From positions 29,403 through 93,402 of the forward strand of contig NZ_WBVT01000009.1 of the NCBI RefSeq assembly GCF_009193355.1: 64,000 bases of DNA, written 5' to 3'. Position 1 is the stretch's first letter, and each line of letters begins with the position of its first letter. The notes below the pieces were generated by a model. The model saw nothing but the letters and a program-made list of their open reading frames with translations, searched no databases and was not told where the DNA came from. Below are positions 7,701-17,221 of this stretch, piece after piece. This stretch comes from Bifidobacterium leontopitheci. GTDB lineage: Bacteria; Actinomycetota; Actinomycetes; Actinomycetales; Bifidobacteriaceae. Position numbers and translations under genes: made by a program.

Positions 7701-9260
7701 ATGACCAATACCGGTATGTTTCTGCGGATGCTGTTCAGCGCCGTCTTCCGGCGTCGTTCGCGCGCGGTGATGGCCGTCGTCGCGTCGCTCGTCGGCGCGG
7801 CCACGCTGTTCTGCCTGGCGATGATCTGCATCGCCGTGCCGCAGCAGATGAACCAGGAGATGCGCGCGTACGGCGCGAACCTGATCGTCACGCCCGCAGC
7901 CGAGTCGTCGGACAGCGCGACGTCCGATAGTGCGACGTCCGATAACGGCGACATGTCCGGCATGGACATGTCGTCCGGCACGTCCACGTCTTCTTCTTCC
8001 GGCGCGTCGTCTTCGGGCACGTCGTCGTCCGGCACGTCCAAGTCCGGCATCGGCGCGGCGATGGTCGAGCACACCAGCGAGATGGTCGCCGCGAAAGGCT
8101 CCGAAAAGCACGCGACGTACCGTTACGAAAACGTGCGCGTCAACGCCGCGCCGTACGTGATGGCCGGCGTGGACCCCGCCGCCGTGCGCAACCTCAACCA
8201 TCATTGGGTGGTCGACGGCAAGTGGCCGAGCGCCGGCCGCGTGCTCGTCGGCCGTGACGTCGCCGACGCGATGGGACTGACCGTCGGCAGCGGCATCACC
8301 ATCGGCTACCGCGCCTCCGACAACGCCGCCACGGCGAGCGGGACCTCCTCTTCCTCGGCGACCGGTTCGGACGCCGGGACCTCCTCTTCCTCCTCGGCCC
8401 CCTCGGCGGAGGGGGCTGGCTCCGCGAATGCGGAGACTGGGGGAGCGTCCGCTGACGGCCAGTCGTCCACGGATTCCTCCTCGGCCCCCTCGGCGGAGGG
8501 GGCTGGCTCGGCGAACGCCGAGACTGGGGGAGCGTCCACCAGCGACCAGTCCGGCGACACGCAATCCGACCAGTCCGGCACCCAGACGCAGGACGGCCGC
8601 GTCTCCAGCGACATCATGGACACGTCCGGCACCGAGTTCCGCGTCGCCGGCATCGTCGACACGGGCGGCAGCGAAGACTCGATCATCTACGCCACCAACG
8701 CCGACGTGACCAAGCTCACCGGCGTCACGCGCGGCGTCGACGTCATCGAATACTCGTCCGGCGCGAGCGACCTGGCCGCGCTGGTGCAGAGCATCAACGA
8801 CATGACCTCCATGCACGTCAAGGCGCAGCAGGTCACCAAGATCACCGCGTCCGACACGCGCATCATCACCATGCTGCAGACCCTGTTCTGGATCGTCTCG
8901 CTCGTCGTGCTCGTGCTCACGCTCGTCGGCGTCGGCACGACCATCAGCTCGATCGTCTCGCAGCGGCGCAACGAGATTGGCCTGCGCAAGGCACTCGGCG
9001 CCAGCTCGCGCGCGATCGGCGTCGAATTCTACGTGGAGTCGGCGCTCTACGGTCTGATCGGCGGCCTGCTCGGCACAGCGCTCGGCTTCGCGCTGGCCAG
9101 CTGGCTGTGCGTGGCCGTGTTCGAGCGTGCGGTCGGCTTCAACTGGGGGCTCGGCGTCGCGTCCGTGGTGCTGGCCGCGCTCGTCGCCGTCGTCGCCTCG
9201 ATTCCGCCAGTCCACCGCGCCACCCGCATCGACCCGGCCGTCGTGCTTCGTGAAGAGTAA
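7701..9260 (+). CDS. FtsX/MacB-like ABC permease 2 with in-frame repeat insertion
   Basis: Predicted 519-residue partner permease with the same one-plus-three helix plan. The coupling segment QRRNEIGLRKALGAS follows the second helix. The extracytoplasmic domain contains two low-complexity stretches: Ser/Thr/Gly/Met-rich at about 65-115 and Ser/Ala/Gly-rich at about 205-300. The second holds two copies of the intergenic family A repeat read in frame, each giving SAPSAEGAGSANAETGGAS (about residues 232-250 and 261-279). The 29-codon offset keeps the frame open. AAAGGGGAC precedes the start. The insertions lie in a disordered loop, so the protein is probably still functional. Confidence 0.87.
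   Translation: MTNTGMFLRMLFSAVFRRRSRAVMAVVASLVGAATLFCLAMICIAVPQQMNQEMRAYGANLIVTPAAESSDSATSDSATSDNGDMSGMDMSSGTSTSSSSGASSSGTSSSGTSKSGIGAAMVEHTSEMVAAKGSEKHATYRYENVRVNAAPYVMAGVDPAAVRNLNHHWVVDGKWPSAGRVLVGRDVADAMGLTVGSGITIGYRASDNAATASGTSSSSATGSDAGTSSSSSAPSAEGAGSANAETGGASADGQSSTDSSSAPSAEGAGSANAETGGASTSDQSGDTQSDQSGTQTQDGRVSSDIMDTSGTEFRVAGIVDTGGSEDSIIYATNADVTKLTGVTRGVDVIEYSSGASDLAALVQSINDMTSMHVKAQQVTKITASDTRIITMLQTLFWIVSLVVLVLTLVGVGTTISSIVSQRRNEIGLRKALGASSRAIGVEFYVESALYGLIGGLLGTALGFALASWLCVAVFERAVGFNWGLGVASVVLAALVAVVASIPPVHRATRIDPAVVLREE
8391..8538 (+). repeat. Two family A repeats inside a coding sequence
   Basis: Units at 8391-8450 and 8478-8537 match the intergenic consensus CTCGGCCCCCTCGGCGGAGG, then a small variable hairpin, then ACTGGGGGAGCGTC. 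They are 87 bp apart and in frame with the permease. Intergenic relatives lie at 10108, 10850, 17125, 20760, 21055, 51735, 56540 and elsewhere. Confidence 0.9.
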
Positions 9261-9284
9261 GGCTTCGGAAAGTAAGGAACCATC

Positions 9285-10082
9285 ATGCTGCTTGAACTTG
9301 ACCATATTTCGAAGATCTACGGCGACCTGCACGCCGTGGACGACCTCACGCTCACCGTGCCCGAAGGCGAGTGGCTCGCCGTCGTCGGCTCGTCCGGCTC
9401 CGGCAAGACCACGCTGATGAACATGATCGGCTGCATGGACACGCCGTCGCGCGGCTCCGTCAAGCTCGAAGGCCGCAAGCTCGAGGATCTCAACGCCACG
9501 CAGCTCGCCGACGTGCGCAAGAACATGATCGGACTGGTGTTCCAGAAGTTCTATCTCGTGCCGCACCTGACGGCCGTGGAGAACGTGATGGTCGCGCAGT
9601 ACTACCATTCGGTCGTCGATGAGGACCAGGCGATGAAGGCGCTGGAGCGCGTCGGCCTCAAGGACCGCGCCCACCATCTGCCCAGCCAGCTGTCCGGCGG
9701 CGAGCAGCAGCGCGTGTGTGTGGCGCGTGCGCTGATCAACGGGCCGAAGCTGATTCTGGCCGACGAGCCGACCGGCAACTTGGACGAGAAGAACGAGAAG
9801 ATCGTGCTCGACCTGTTCCGTCAGCTGCACGACCAGGGCACGACGATCATCGTCGTCACGCACGATGCTCTGGTGGCGAGCTGCGCCGAACGTGAGATCA
9901 TGCTCAACCACGGCGTGCTCGTCGGCGAGAAGTGGAACGACGAAAAGGCGCGGGAGGCGTACGAGGCGGCCGGCGGGCGGCCGGCGTCGACCGGCGCCAA
10001 GGTCGAAGGCGCACAGACCGGCGAGACCGCGATCGGCTTCGACGACCCCACCAAAGCCGCCAAAACCGGCGGCGAAGCGTAG
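9285..10082 (+). CDS. ABC transporter ATP-binding protein (MacB/LolD type)
   Basis: Predicted 265-residue cytoplasmic ATPase. It has Walker [10 protein letters not shown] (about 37-45), signature LSGGEQQR, Walker B with DEPTGNLD, and the H-loop VVTHD. The LolD/MacB-type DEPTGNLD and the two FtsX-like permeases just upstream identify it as their motor. AAGGAACC precedes the ATG by 5 nt. Residues after about 220 form an Ala/Gly/Thr-rich tail not needed for ATPase function. The next gene is separated by a family A repeat. Confidence 0.92.
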   Translation: MLLELDHISKIYGDLHAVDDLTLTVPEGEWLAVVGSSGSGKTTLMNMIGCMDTPSRGSVKLEGRKLEDLNATQLADVRKNMIGLVFQKFYLVPHLTAVENVMVAQYYHSVVDEDQAMKALERVGLKDRAHHLPSQLSGGEQQRVCVARALINGPKLILADEPTGNLDEKNEKIVLDLFRQLHDQGTTIIVVTHDALVASCAEREIMLNHGVLVGEKWNDEKAREAYEAAGGRPASTGAKVEGAQTGETAIGFDDPTKAAKTGGEA

Positions 10083-10107
10083 CGGCAATGCTAGGAAAGC
10101 TGCGCTT

Positions 10108-10197
10108 CTTGGCTCCCTCGGCGGAGGCTGACTGATCTGCTTCTCCTCGGCCCCCTCGGTGGAGGGGGCTCCCGCGGAGCGGGTGGGGGAGCGTCGC
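10108..10197 (+). repeat. Family A repeats within the iron operon
   Basis: Two units, CTCCCTCGGCGGAGG at 10111 and GGCCCCCTCGGTGGAGG at 10147, the second followed by a CCCGCGGAGCGGG hairpin and GGGGGAGCGTC. They fill most of the 146-bp gap between the ATPase gene and the FMN-binding lipoprotein gene and may cause partial termination. Confidence 0.75.
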
Positions 10198-10228
10198 CCG
10201 CAACAACGCTCTTCCCTCGACGTACAAC

Positions 10229-10780
10229 ATGATTAGGATGATGACTATGAGCGATATGAGCAGAAACGCCGCGAAGGCAGTCGCGTTGACGGCCGCGGGC
10301 CTCGCGCTGCTCGCCGGCTGCGGCGAGCCGACGGCCACGCCGATGAACGACGAGTACGCGGGCAACTCGGGTGAGACCGAGAAGTCGCAGGAGCAGGAAT
10401 CCCAATCGTCCGGCAACGGGTCGAGCAGCTCCTCGGGCAAGTCCGACAAGAACACCACCACGTCCGACAAGAAGGACACCGGCAACTATAAGGACGGCAC
10501 GTATTCGATCAACGGCCAGTACGGTCCGGTCGGCGAGGACTCGATCGACGTGCACCTGACCATCGCCGACCAGAAGGTCGAGAAGGTCGAGATCGTCGGC
10601 CATCCGTTCACCACGATCTCGAAGAACCATCAGGACGCTTTCGCCAAGGCCATCAACGGCGTGGTCGACGGACAGCCGCTCAAAGGCCTCAAGGTCGACA
10701 AGGTGGCGGGCGCCAGCTGGACGTCCGACGCGTTCAACAAGGCGCTCGAAGTCGCCCGCCAGGAAGCCTCCATCCAATAG
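10229..10780 (+). CDS. FMN-binding-domain lipoprotein at end of iron cluster
   Basis: Predicted lipoprotein of 183 residues (177 if the ATG at 10247, which sits behind AGGATGATG, is used). The signal peptide ends in LLAGC; a Ser/Lys/Thr-rich tether leads to one FMN_bind domain (about 85-183). Near the C-terminus VAGASWTSDAF aligns with the flavin-attachment motif SGATxTS of NqrC/RnfG-type domains, with Ser replacing the usual acceptor Thr. Covalent FMN is therefore likely but unproven. In p19 loci of proteobacteria this last position holds thioredoxin-like proteins; here a flavin protein could supply electrons for iron reduction (inference). Confidence 0.8.
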   Translation: MIRMMTMSDMSRNAAKAVALTAAGLALLAGCGEPTATPMNDEYAGNSGETEKSQEQESQSSGNGSSSSSGKSDKNTTTSDKKDTGNYKDGTYSINGQYGPVGEDSIDVHLTIADQKVEKVEIVGHPFTTISKNHQDAFAKAINGVVDGQPLKGLKVDKVAGASWTSDAFNKALEVARQEASIQ

Positions 10781-10849
10781 CGGCAACTGACTCTACGCGG
10801 TATGGCACCCGCGCAGCAGAGCGGATTTGCACATGCAGACGACCGTTCC

Positions 10850-11590
10850 GTCCTCGGCTCCCTCGGTGGAGGGCCGGGTCGTATGTGTGACGGTCGTGCG
10901 CTGTCTCCCTTCCTTGGCCCCCTCGATGGAGGGGGCTGGCACGGCTACGGGCCGTGTCTGGGCGAGCGCACCCGCATGTTGAGTCGGCCGCAGGCGACTG
11001 TCCCGCCTCTTGGCCCCCTCGGTGGAGGGGGGCTGGCTGAGCGGAGCGAAGACTGGGGGAGCGTCACCCGTTTGTGCACCATCTTGACCAACCGTACTCG
11101 TACCTCTCGCTCCGGGTACGGTCGGTCGATATTCTGCAACGGGCCGCACCCGGATGGTCCCCTACGGGTACGCTCCGTCGCGAACAGTCCGGCTGAGTCT
11201 ATGTGATCTGCCAGCAGTGCGCGTGCGGGCCGCATGACGTCTGTCTGATGCGGGCTGGTGATTTTGCGTCCGTATGCGGCCACAATCTACCGGCTTCTAG
11301 CTGGAAAAGGATGCTGCATGGCCGATTTGCGTCCGTTTGCGACGAGTTTTCTGCCGCTTCTGGTCGGGAAAGGACGCTTCAGGGCTGATTTGCGGTCTTT
11401 CCCGACTAGTTCGGAGGTCGGTCTGGTCATGAACGGACGCTGACCATCCGTGGTCTCACTGCATGAGCCAGTATTGAGCCGACGGCAGGCCGCTCTCCGA
11501 TGGCAGACACTACCCGCGCGGGTGACCGGAATGATTACGCCCGGTGGCAATGATACCCCGCGTCACTGTGCACGCCCGTGCAGCGTGACG
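10850..11590. other. Repeat-filled intergenic region after iron cluster
   Basis: No credible gene lies between 10781 and 11593. The region holds three family A units (near 10855, 10912 and 11011-11070), a two-unit family E array (11086-11178), a three-unit family F array (11258-11442) and a single family B arm (11560-11590). Short frames crossing it lack ribosome-binding sites and follow the repeat periodicity. Confidence 0.8.
11258..11442 (+). repeat. Family F triple array, copy 1 (63-bp period)
   Basis: The half-site TTTGCGTCCGTTTGCGAC recurs with GCG at 11266, 11329 and 11392, exactly 63 bp apart. Each unit also carries a partly complementary right half such as GGAAAGGACGC. The same period is seen in the arrays at 17426 and 61198. 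Confidence 0.85.
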
Positions 11591-11593
11591 GAG

Positions 11594-12208
11594 TTATGCC
11601 GTGAGTGTCGGCCAGAGGACGGCGGTCATGCGGGATGGCCATGCGCCCGCATCGTCGCCGTGCAGGGCCGTGCACGCCATCATCGAGCCGAGGATCGTGG
11701 CGAACAGGAACGACGTGTCCACGTCGGCCGCGAACGCTCCGGCCTGTTGCCCGCGTCGCACGAAATCGTCGAACCGCCGTCGCGCAGGGTCCAGGATCTG
11801 CCCGGCCATGCGCTGCAGATGGCCGTCCTCGCTCGAAAGCACCACGCCGACGGCCTTGAGGCCGATCGTACCGTCGAAGTTCGCCGCAATCCGCTCCAGC
11901 GCGCGCAGCAGACCGTCGCGCGTGGGCGCAAGGTCGCTGAAGTCGGGTGCGCCCGCGGTCTCGATCTGCATGCGGTGCAGCAGGTCGTCGGCGTTGCTGT
12001 ACCGGCGGTAGATGGTGGTTTTCGCCACGCCGCTGCGCCGCGCGACCTCCTCGATCGTCACCGCGCCCACGCCTTGCGAGGCGAGGATGTCGATCGTCGC
12101 CTGCATGATCTTGCGATCCGTGGCGCTGCGCGTGCGTGCGCTGCGTCCGGCGTGTCCGCTCGCCTGCGTCGCGCCTGCCGTGGCGTCCGCCGCCGTTATC
12201 GTCGCCAT
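11594..12208 (-). CDS. TetR-family repressor of the YhgE operon
   Basis: Predicted 204-residue TetR regulator. The N-terminal DNA-binding domain (about 28-75) contains TIEEVARRSGVAKTTIYRRY, a typical helix-turn-helix. The ATG at 12208 follows GAAAGGGA. The gene lies 32 bp after the second YhgE-like gene on the same strand, so it is the last gene of that operon. The tandem 17-bp palindromes at 17222-17255, at the operon promoter, are its likely operator, giving autoregulation. The ligand-binding half gives no clue to the inducer. Confidence 0.88.
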   Translation of the reverse strand: MATITAADATAGATQASGHAGRSARTRSATDRKIMQATIDILASQGVGAVTIEEVARRSGVAKTTIYRRYSNADDLLHRMQIETAGAPDFSDLAPTRDGLLRALERIAANFDGTIGLKAVGVVLSSEDGHLQRMAGQILDPARRRFDDFVRRGQQAGAFAADVDTSFLFATILGSMMACTALHGDDAGAWPSRMTAVLWPTLTA

Positions 12209-12240
12209 GATATCGTCCCTTTCTTCGTCCACCATCTCAC

Positions 12241-14442
12241 TCACGCCAGCAGCTTCGTGCTCTCCACTTTCGCCACGTACCACCGGTTGAACCCGACCAG
12301 CGGCTTGCGCAGCACCAGGCCGAGCAGTAGCGTCGGCACCAGGAACGCCAGCAGCCATCCCAGCTCCGTCCAGTAGTCGTTCATGTACATGCCGGCGATG
12401 GCCGCGCGGATCATGTTCACCGAATGCGTGACCGGAAGGAACGGGCTGATGTCCGAGATGAACCCTGGCAGCAGCTGCAACGGGTACGCCGCCCCCGAGC
12501 CGCTGATCTGCACGACCAGCAGCAGCACGCCGATTGCCTTGCCCACGTTGCCGAAACTCACCACGAACGTGTAGATGAGGAACGCGTACACGAGTCCGCT
12601 CGTCCAGCCGGTGAGCATGTACAGCAGCGGATGCACGGACTGCACGTGCAGGAACAGCAGATTGCCGCCGAACATGACCGTGCTTTGCAGCAGCGAGATC
12701 ACCGCGAACACGCCGAAATGGCCGAGATACAGCTGATGCGGACGCACGGCGCGCCCCTCGGGCAGCGAGGCGGCCAGCTCGGCGCGCACCCGGCGCGAGA
12801 CGGACGTCTTCAACGTCACCATCATGAGCAGCGAACCGACCCACAGCGCGAGCAGCGTGTACAGGGGGCTGAGCGCCGAACCGAAGTTCGCGACCGGGAA
12901 CACGGCCTTGCGCGTGAGCTGCACGGGTGCGGACAGCGTCGCGGCGATCGACTCCGGCTGTGCGTCGCCGAGCAGCTTGCGTACGGCGTCCATGTCGCCG
13001 GCCTTGAGCGTGCCGGACAGCTTGGCGGCGAAGTCGGTGAGCCGTGTGCCGGCGGTCCGCAGCGACGTCGCCGACGCGGTGAGCGTCGTCTTCACGTCGG
13101 CGAGTTTCGCGTCGGCCTTGCCGGCGGTGGCGTCCAGTTCGTCCACGGCGGCCGCGAGCCCGCCCGCGTTGGTCTTCAGCGTGGATGTGATGCTGCGCAC
13201 CTGCGTGGCGAGGCCGTCGACCTGCGGCTGCACGGTGTCGGTGAACGTGGTGCGCAGGTCGGCGATCGCGGATTTCGCCTGCCCGGCGAGCTCGGCCACG
13301 GCCTTGCGGTCGGCAGCGGCGGTGTCGCGTTTCGCGTCGATGTTCGCGGCCGCCGTGTTCAGCGCGTCGCGTGCGGACTCCTGCCGTGCGATCGCCGAGT
13401 CGATGGCGTTGAGCGCCAGCTTCACGGCGGACAGCGTCTGGTCCGGCAGCGCGGCGATCGCGTCGCGGATCGCGCGGTACTGCGTGATTTGTTCGTCGAT
13501 CCGGCTCGCCTGCGCGCGCAGGCTGGCGGCCACGTCCGCGGCGGTCGCGTCGGCGTTCGTGTACAGTCCGTCGATGTTGTCGGCCACGGCGGCGTAGCTG
13601 CCGGCGCTGGTCTTCAGCGCGTCGGACAGCGCGTCGGACGCGCTGCCGAGCGCGCCAGAGATGTCGGTGACGCCGCGTTTCACGCCGGAAAGGTCGTCGT
13701 CCGCCTTGTCGACCTGCGCGGCGGCCGTGTGCGCGAGCGAGGCGGCGCTGGACATGAGCTCGTCCGCGGTGTCCGTCAGGGACGCGTACGAGTCGAGCAT
13801 GTCGGCGGTGCCGTCGAGCTGGGACGCGAAACGTTGGACGTTGTCGCTGAACGTGTCGAGCATGGTCGTCGTCCGCGGGTCGTCGAGCTTGTCGAGCAGG
13901 CTCGACGTGATGCTCAGCGCGGTCGACGTGATGGTCTGCGCGAACGTCCGGTTGACCTGCAGCGCCACCTGGTCGGCGCCCTGCCCGGTGACTTTCGGCG
14001 CGAGCGCGTTGAGTTTTTCGTTCGTATAGTATTCAAGTTTCGCGTGGCTCACCTTGGTCGTCGAGAAGAACGTCATCATGGTCTTGCTGAAGTCCTTGGG
14101 GATGACGACGGCCGCATAGTATTTGCCTGACTTGGTGCCGTTGACGGCGTCGTCGCGTGTGGTGAACGTCCAGTCGAGCTGGCTGTTGGCGCGCAGCGCG
14201 TTGACGACCTGGTCGCCGACCGTCACCTTCACGGGGATCAGGTCGCTGCTGTAGCCTTCGTCGACGCTTGCGACCGCGAACTTGAGGTTTTTCGTGTTCG
14301 AGAACGGGTCCCAGCTGGCCGCCACGTTGAACCAGGTGAAGATCGGCGGGATGGCGACCAGTCCGATCACGATGATGACGGAGACGATGTTGCTGGTGAT
14401 GCGGCGGATGTCGCCGGTGAACAGCTTCCAGATGGTGCTCAT
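12241..14442 (-). CDS. YhgE/Pip-family membrane protein 2
   Basis: Predicted 733-residue membrane protein with the YhgE/Pip plan. The N-terminal helix VIIVIGLVAIPPIFTWFNVA is followed by an extracytoplasmic domain with a long Ala/Asp/Ser-rich coiled-coil stretch (about 185-480). Five or six C-terminal membrane segments resembling ABC-2 permeases follow. It overlaps the upstream paralogue by 4 nt (ATGA at 14439-14442), so the two are translationally coupled and probably form a complex. AAGGAGGG precedes the start. YhgE proteins include the phage-infection protein Pip; a role in export or envelope homeostasis is possible. Confidence 0.88.
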   Translation of the reverse strand: MSTIWKLFTGDIRRITSNIVSVIIVIGLVAIPPIFTWFNVAASWDPFSNTKNLKFAVASVDEGYSSDLIPVKVTVGDQVVNALRANSQLDWTFTTRDDAVNGTKSGKYYAAVVIPKDFSKTMMTFFSTTKVSHAKLEYYTNEKLNALAPKVTGQGADQVALQVNRTFAQTITSTALSITSSLLDKLDDPRTTTMLDTFSDNVQRFASQLDGTADMLDSYASLTDTADELMSSAASLAHTAAAQVDKADDDLSGVKRGVTDISGALGSASDALSDALKTSAGSYAAVADNIDGLYTNADATAADVAASLRAQASRIDEQITQYRAIRDAIAALPDQTLSAVKLALNAIDSAIARQESARDALNTAAANIDAKRDTAAADRKAVAELAGQAKSAIADLRTTFTDTVQPQVDGLATQVRSITSTLKTNAGGLAAAVDELDATAGKADAKLADVKTTLTASATSLRTAGTRLTDFAAKLSGTLKAGDMDAVRKLLGDAQPESIAATLSAPVQLTRKAVFPVANFGSALSPLYTLLALWVGSLLMMVTLKTSVSRRVRAELAASLPEGRAVRPHQLYLGHFGVFAVISLLQSTVMFGGNLLFLHVQSVHPLLYMLTGWTSGLVYAFLIYTFVVSFGNVGKAIGVLLLVVQISGSGAAYPLQLLPGFISDISPFLPVTHSVNMIRAAIAGMYMNDYWTELGWLLAFLVPTLLLGLVLRKPLVGFNRWYVAKVESTKLLA

Positions 14443-17027
14443 GCCGTGTGGCCCTCCTTGCGTGCGGCGGTGGCCGGTTTGGTGTCTGAGTCGCCGCGCT
14501 CCCGTCTGCCGCCGCGGCCCTTGCGCTCGTACAGCATCGCGCGGATCGACTCGTCGCTCAGCGTGCCCAACGCCGCCTGCCGTTCGAAACTGTCGCGCAT
14601 GAGCTCGATGACCATCAGGAACCCCAGAATCAGCAGGATCCACACGATCCACGTGGCCAACGCCACCAGCTTGACGCCCGGCGTCAGCGCGAACACGGTC
14701 ACCAGCACCGCCGGAACCACGATGCCGGTCACCAGCGCGCCGCGCCGCAGCCGCGGATACCGCAGCGCGAACGCCTGCGCGCGACGGTTGATTTCGGCAC
14801 GGTACTCGTCGCGGTCCGCGAGCGCCCGGATCATCTGCGACACGCGGAACCCGTCGCCCGGCAGGTGCACCGGCTCGCCGACGATCATGTCGCTCTCCGC
14901 GATCTGCCGCGCGAACAGCCGGTTCAGGTTCGCCATCAGCGGGCGTGCCGCCAGGCCGACCGTGAAGAACACGACCGCGAACAGGGCCAGGATGCCGACG
15001 TCCTTCAGCCACGTGAGCCCATAGAAGCCGCCGATCGTCTCACGGAACGCGTTGATCGCATACCGGAACGGGAACAGCGGGTACAGCACACGGAAGAACC
15101 GCGGCATCATCTCGATCGGGTACACGCCGGAGCCGCCGGGGATCTGCACGATGATCAGCAGCACGCACAACGCCTTGCCCACGTGCATGAACAGCGACGA
15201 CAGCGCGTAAATGATGCACAGGAACGTCAACGCGCAGGCCACGCCGGTGAGCACGTACATGAACGGGTTCGCCGTCTGCACGCCGATGATCAGGTTGCCG
15301 GCCGGCACCACCACGCCCTGCAGCACCGAGAGCAGCGACAGCAGCAGGAACCGGCCGCAGTAGCGTTCGCCGGCGGTCGGCGTGAACGGCAGGTCCTCGT
15401 CGTCCACCTCCAGCTTGACGATCACCACGAACGCGAACGCGCCCACCCACAGCGACAGGCAGGCGAACAGCGGCGCCATGCCGGAGCCGTATGTGCCCAC
15501 CGGGTACAGGGTCTTCGTGTCGAGCACGGTGGGCGACATCATGAAATTCGAGATCGAGGCCACGTCGAGCTTGCCGTCCGTGCCAAGCAGGTCGGACAGC
15601 ACGTTCGAGCTGGACAGCGTCGCCAGGTCGGTCGACAGCGTCTCCAGCCGCGGCTCGAGCGAGGCGAGGCCCTTGTCGGTCTGCCGCAGCACGCTCACGG
15701 TCGACGCGACCGCGCTGTCGATCTGGTCGAGCATGGTGCCGATCTGTGTGGTCAGCGTCGACTGGCTGGACAGGCCGCTGCTGACCGTGCCGGCGGTGTC
15801 GGTGAGCGAGTCGACGCCCGCGTCGAGCTGCGGTAGGGATGCGGACGCGAGCGTGTCGCGCGCCTTGCCGGCGGCGGCGAGCGACTGCTGGGTGGCCGTG
15901 TTCGCCGAGTCCGCGGTCTTGGACATCGCGTCGATCGTGTCGCCGGTGTGCCGGTTGAGCGTGGTCATGCGGTCGATGGACGCGGCGATGTCGCTGTTCT
16001 GCTTGGTGAGTTTCTCGATGAGCGACGTCGGCGGCACAGGCAGGCGGTTCAGCAGGTCGATGACCTCCTGCGTGTCCTTGTTCAGCTGGTTCAGCGTGGC
16101 GAGCGTGCCGGCGACGGTGCCGTTCGCGGACGACAGCGAACCGGTGACCGCCGCGATGCTCGTGTTGGCTTTGGCGCTCACCTGCGAGAGCAGGTTGGAG
16201 CCGCGGTCGAAGGCGGCCGACGAGGTGCCGGCGAACCCGGTGAGCGCCGTGCGCGTGTCGCCGGTGAGTGAGCTGATGCCGTTGAGCGTGGCGCTCGCCT
16301 GCCGGGCGAGGCTCTGCGCCTGCGCGACGCTGCGCCGGGTCTGCGCGGTCTTGCGTGGCACGGCCTGCAGCGATGTCGTGAGGTCCGTGATGGACGAACG
16401 GATCTTCGTGATCTTCGCGTCGGTCGACTCGAGTTCGGCGATGGCCTTGGCGGTGGCGGCGTCGGCTTTGGCGTTGATCTGGTCGCCGATCGTGTTCACC
16501 ATGCCGGAGAGGACTTCGCTGACCGTCGAGACGAACGTGCTGTTGATCTGGCTGTCGAGCGTGGACGCGCCCGTATCGGTGATCTTGGGCGAGACCGCGT
16601 TGATCTTCTCGTTCACGTAATACTTGAGCTGCGGGCGTTTGCCGCTGTCGGTCACCACGCCGGCGAGCGACTCGCTGAAGTCCTTGGGGATGACGATGGC
16701 CGCGTAGCTGCGGCCGGACTGCACGTCGCTCAGGGCCTTGGCGCTGGTGACGAAGCGCCAGCCGAGCTGGTCGTTGGCTTTGAGCTGGTCGACGATCTGG
16801 TCGCCGAGCTTGAGGTCGCCGAGCGTCGCGTTGCTGGCGCCGCGGTCCTCGTTGGCGATGTCGATGGTGATGTTGCCGGTGTTGCCGTACGGGTTCCAGA
16901 AGCCGATGATGTTGAACCACGCGTACATGGGCGGGATCATGATCAGTCCCACCATGATGACCCATGCGGTCGGCACGCGCAGCAGACGCAGGATGTCGCG
17001 GCGCACAATGCGCAATACGTTCTTCAT
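14439..17027 (-). CDS. YhgE/Pip-family membrane protein 1
   Basis: Predicted 862-residue paralogue of the next gene and first in the operon. The N-terminal helix VIMVGLIMIPPMYAWFNIIG, a coiled-coil-rich extracytoplasmic region to about residue 500, and six C-terminal membrane segments match the YhgE family. It has an extra 130-residue tail with an RRxxxxA-type cytoplasmic segment and two more helices, absent from the partner. GGAAAGGA precedes the ATG. Transcription probably starts near 17245, just downstream of the -10 box TATGCT (17253-17258, minus strand), inside the tandem TetR-type operator. Confidence 0.88.
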   Translation of the reverse strand: MKNVLRIVRRDILRLLRVPTAWVIMVGLIMIPPMYAWFNIIGFWNPYGNTGNITIDIANEDRGASNATLGDLKLGDQIVDQLKANDQLGWRFVTSAKALSDVQSGRSYAAIVIPKDFSESLAGVVTDSGKRPQLKYYVNEKINAVSPKITDTGASTLDSQINSTFVSTVSEVLSGMVNTIGDQINAKADAATAKAIAELESTDAKITKIRSSITDLTTSLQAVPRKTAQTRRSVAQAQSLARQASATLNGISSLTGDTRTALTGFAGTSSAAFDRGSNLLSQVSAKANTSIAAVTGSLSSANGTVAGTLATLNQLNKDTQEVIDLLNRLPVPPTSLIEKLTKQNSDIAASIDRMTTLNRHTGDTIDAMSKTADSANTATQQSLAAAGKARDTLASASLPQLDAGVDSLTDTAGTVSSGLSSQSTLTTQIGTMLDQIDSAVASTVSVLRQTDKGLASLEPRLETLSTDLATLSSSNVLSDLLGTDGKLDVASISNFMMSPTVLDTKTLYPVGTYGSGMAPLFACLSLWVGAFAFVVIVKLEVDDEDLPFTPTAGERYCGRFLLLSLLSVLQGVVVPAGNLIIGVQTANPFMYVLTGVACALTFLCIIYALSSLFMHVGKALCVLLIIVQIPGGSGVYPIEMMPRFFRVLYPLFPFRYAINAFRETIGGFYGLTWLKDVGILALFAVVFFTVGLAARPLMANLNRLFARQIAESDMIVGEPVHLPGDGFRVSQMIRALADRDEYRAEINRRAQAFALRYPRLRRGALVTGIVVPAVLVTVFALTPGVKLVALATWIVWILLILGFLMVIELMRDSFERQAALGTLSDESIRAMLYERKGRGGRRERGDSDTKPATAARKEGHTA

Positions 17028-17124
17028 CGGTTCCTTTCCGGGGTTGCGGCGGGTTGGTGTGCGGCGGGTTGGCGGCGTGGGTTGGCAGGTCGGCGGCTCG
17101 GCACGGCTGGGCGCGAGGGCCGGC

Positions 17125-17196
17125 CCCCTTCTCTCGGCCCCCTCGGTGGAGGGGCTGTCGCGGCCGGAGGCCGTGACTGGGGGAGCGTCACCCGCT
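17125..17196 (+). repeat. Family A repeat in YhgE operon leader
   Basis: One unit, GGCCCCCTCGGTGGAGGGGC, followed by a CGCGGCCGGAGGCCGTG hairpin and ACTGGGGGAGCGTCACCCGC. It lies between the operator at 17222 and the start at 17027, so it would be transcribed in antisense orientation in the operon leader. Confidence 0.8.
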
Positions 17197-17221
17197 TCGC
17201 GGTTGTTTACCGCTGCATACC

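Noticed and set aside
10781..11593. Small genes in the gap after the iron cluster
   Set aside because: All frames follow repeat families A, E and F, lack start signals and have no recognisable motifs.
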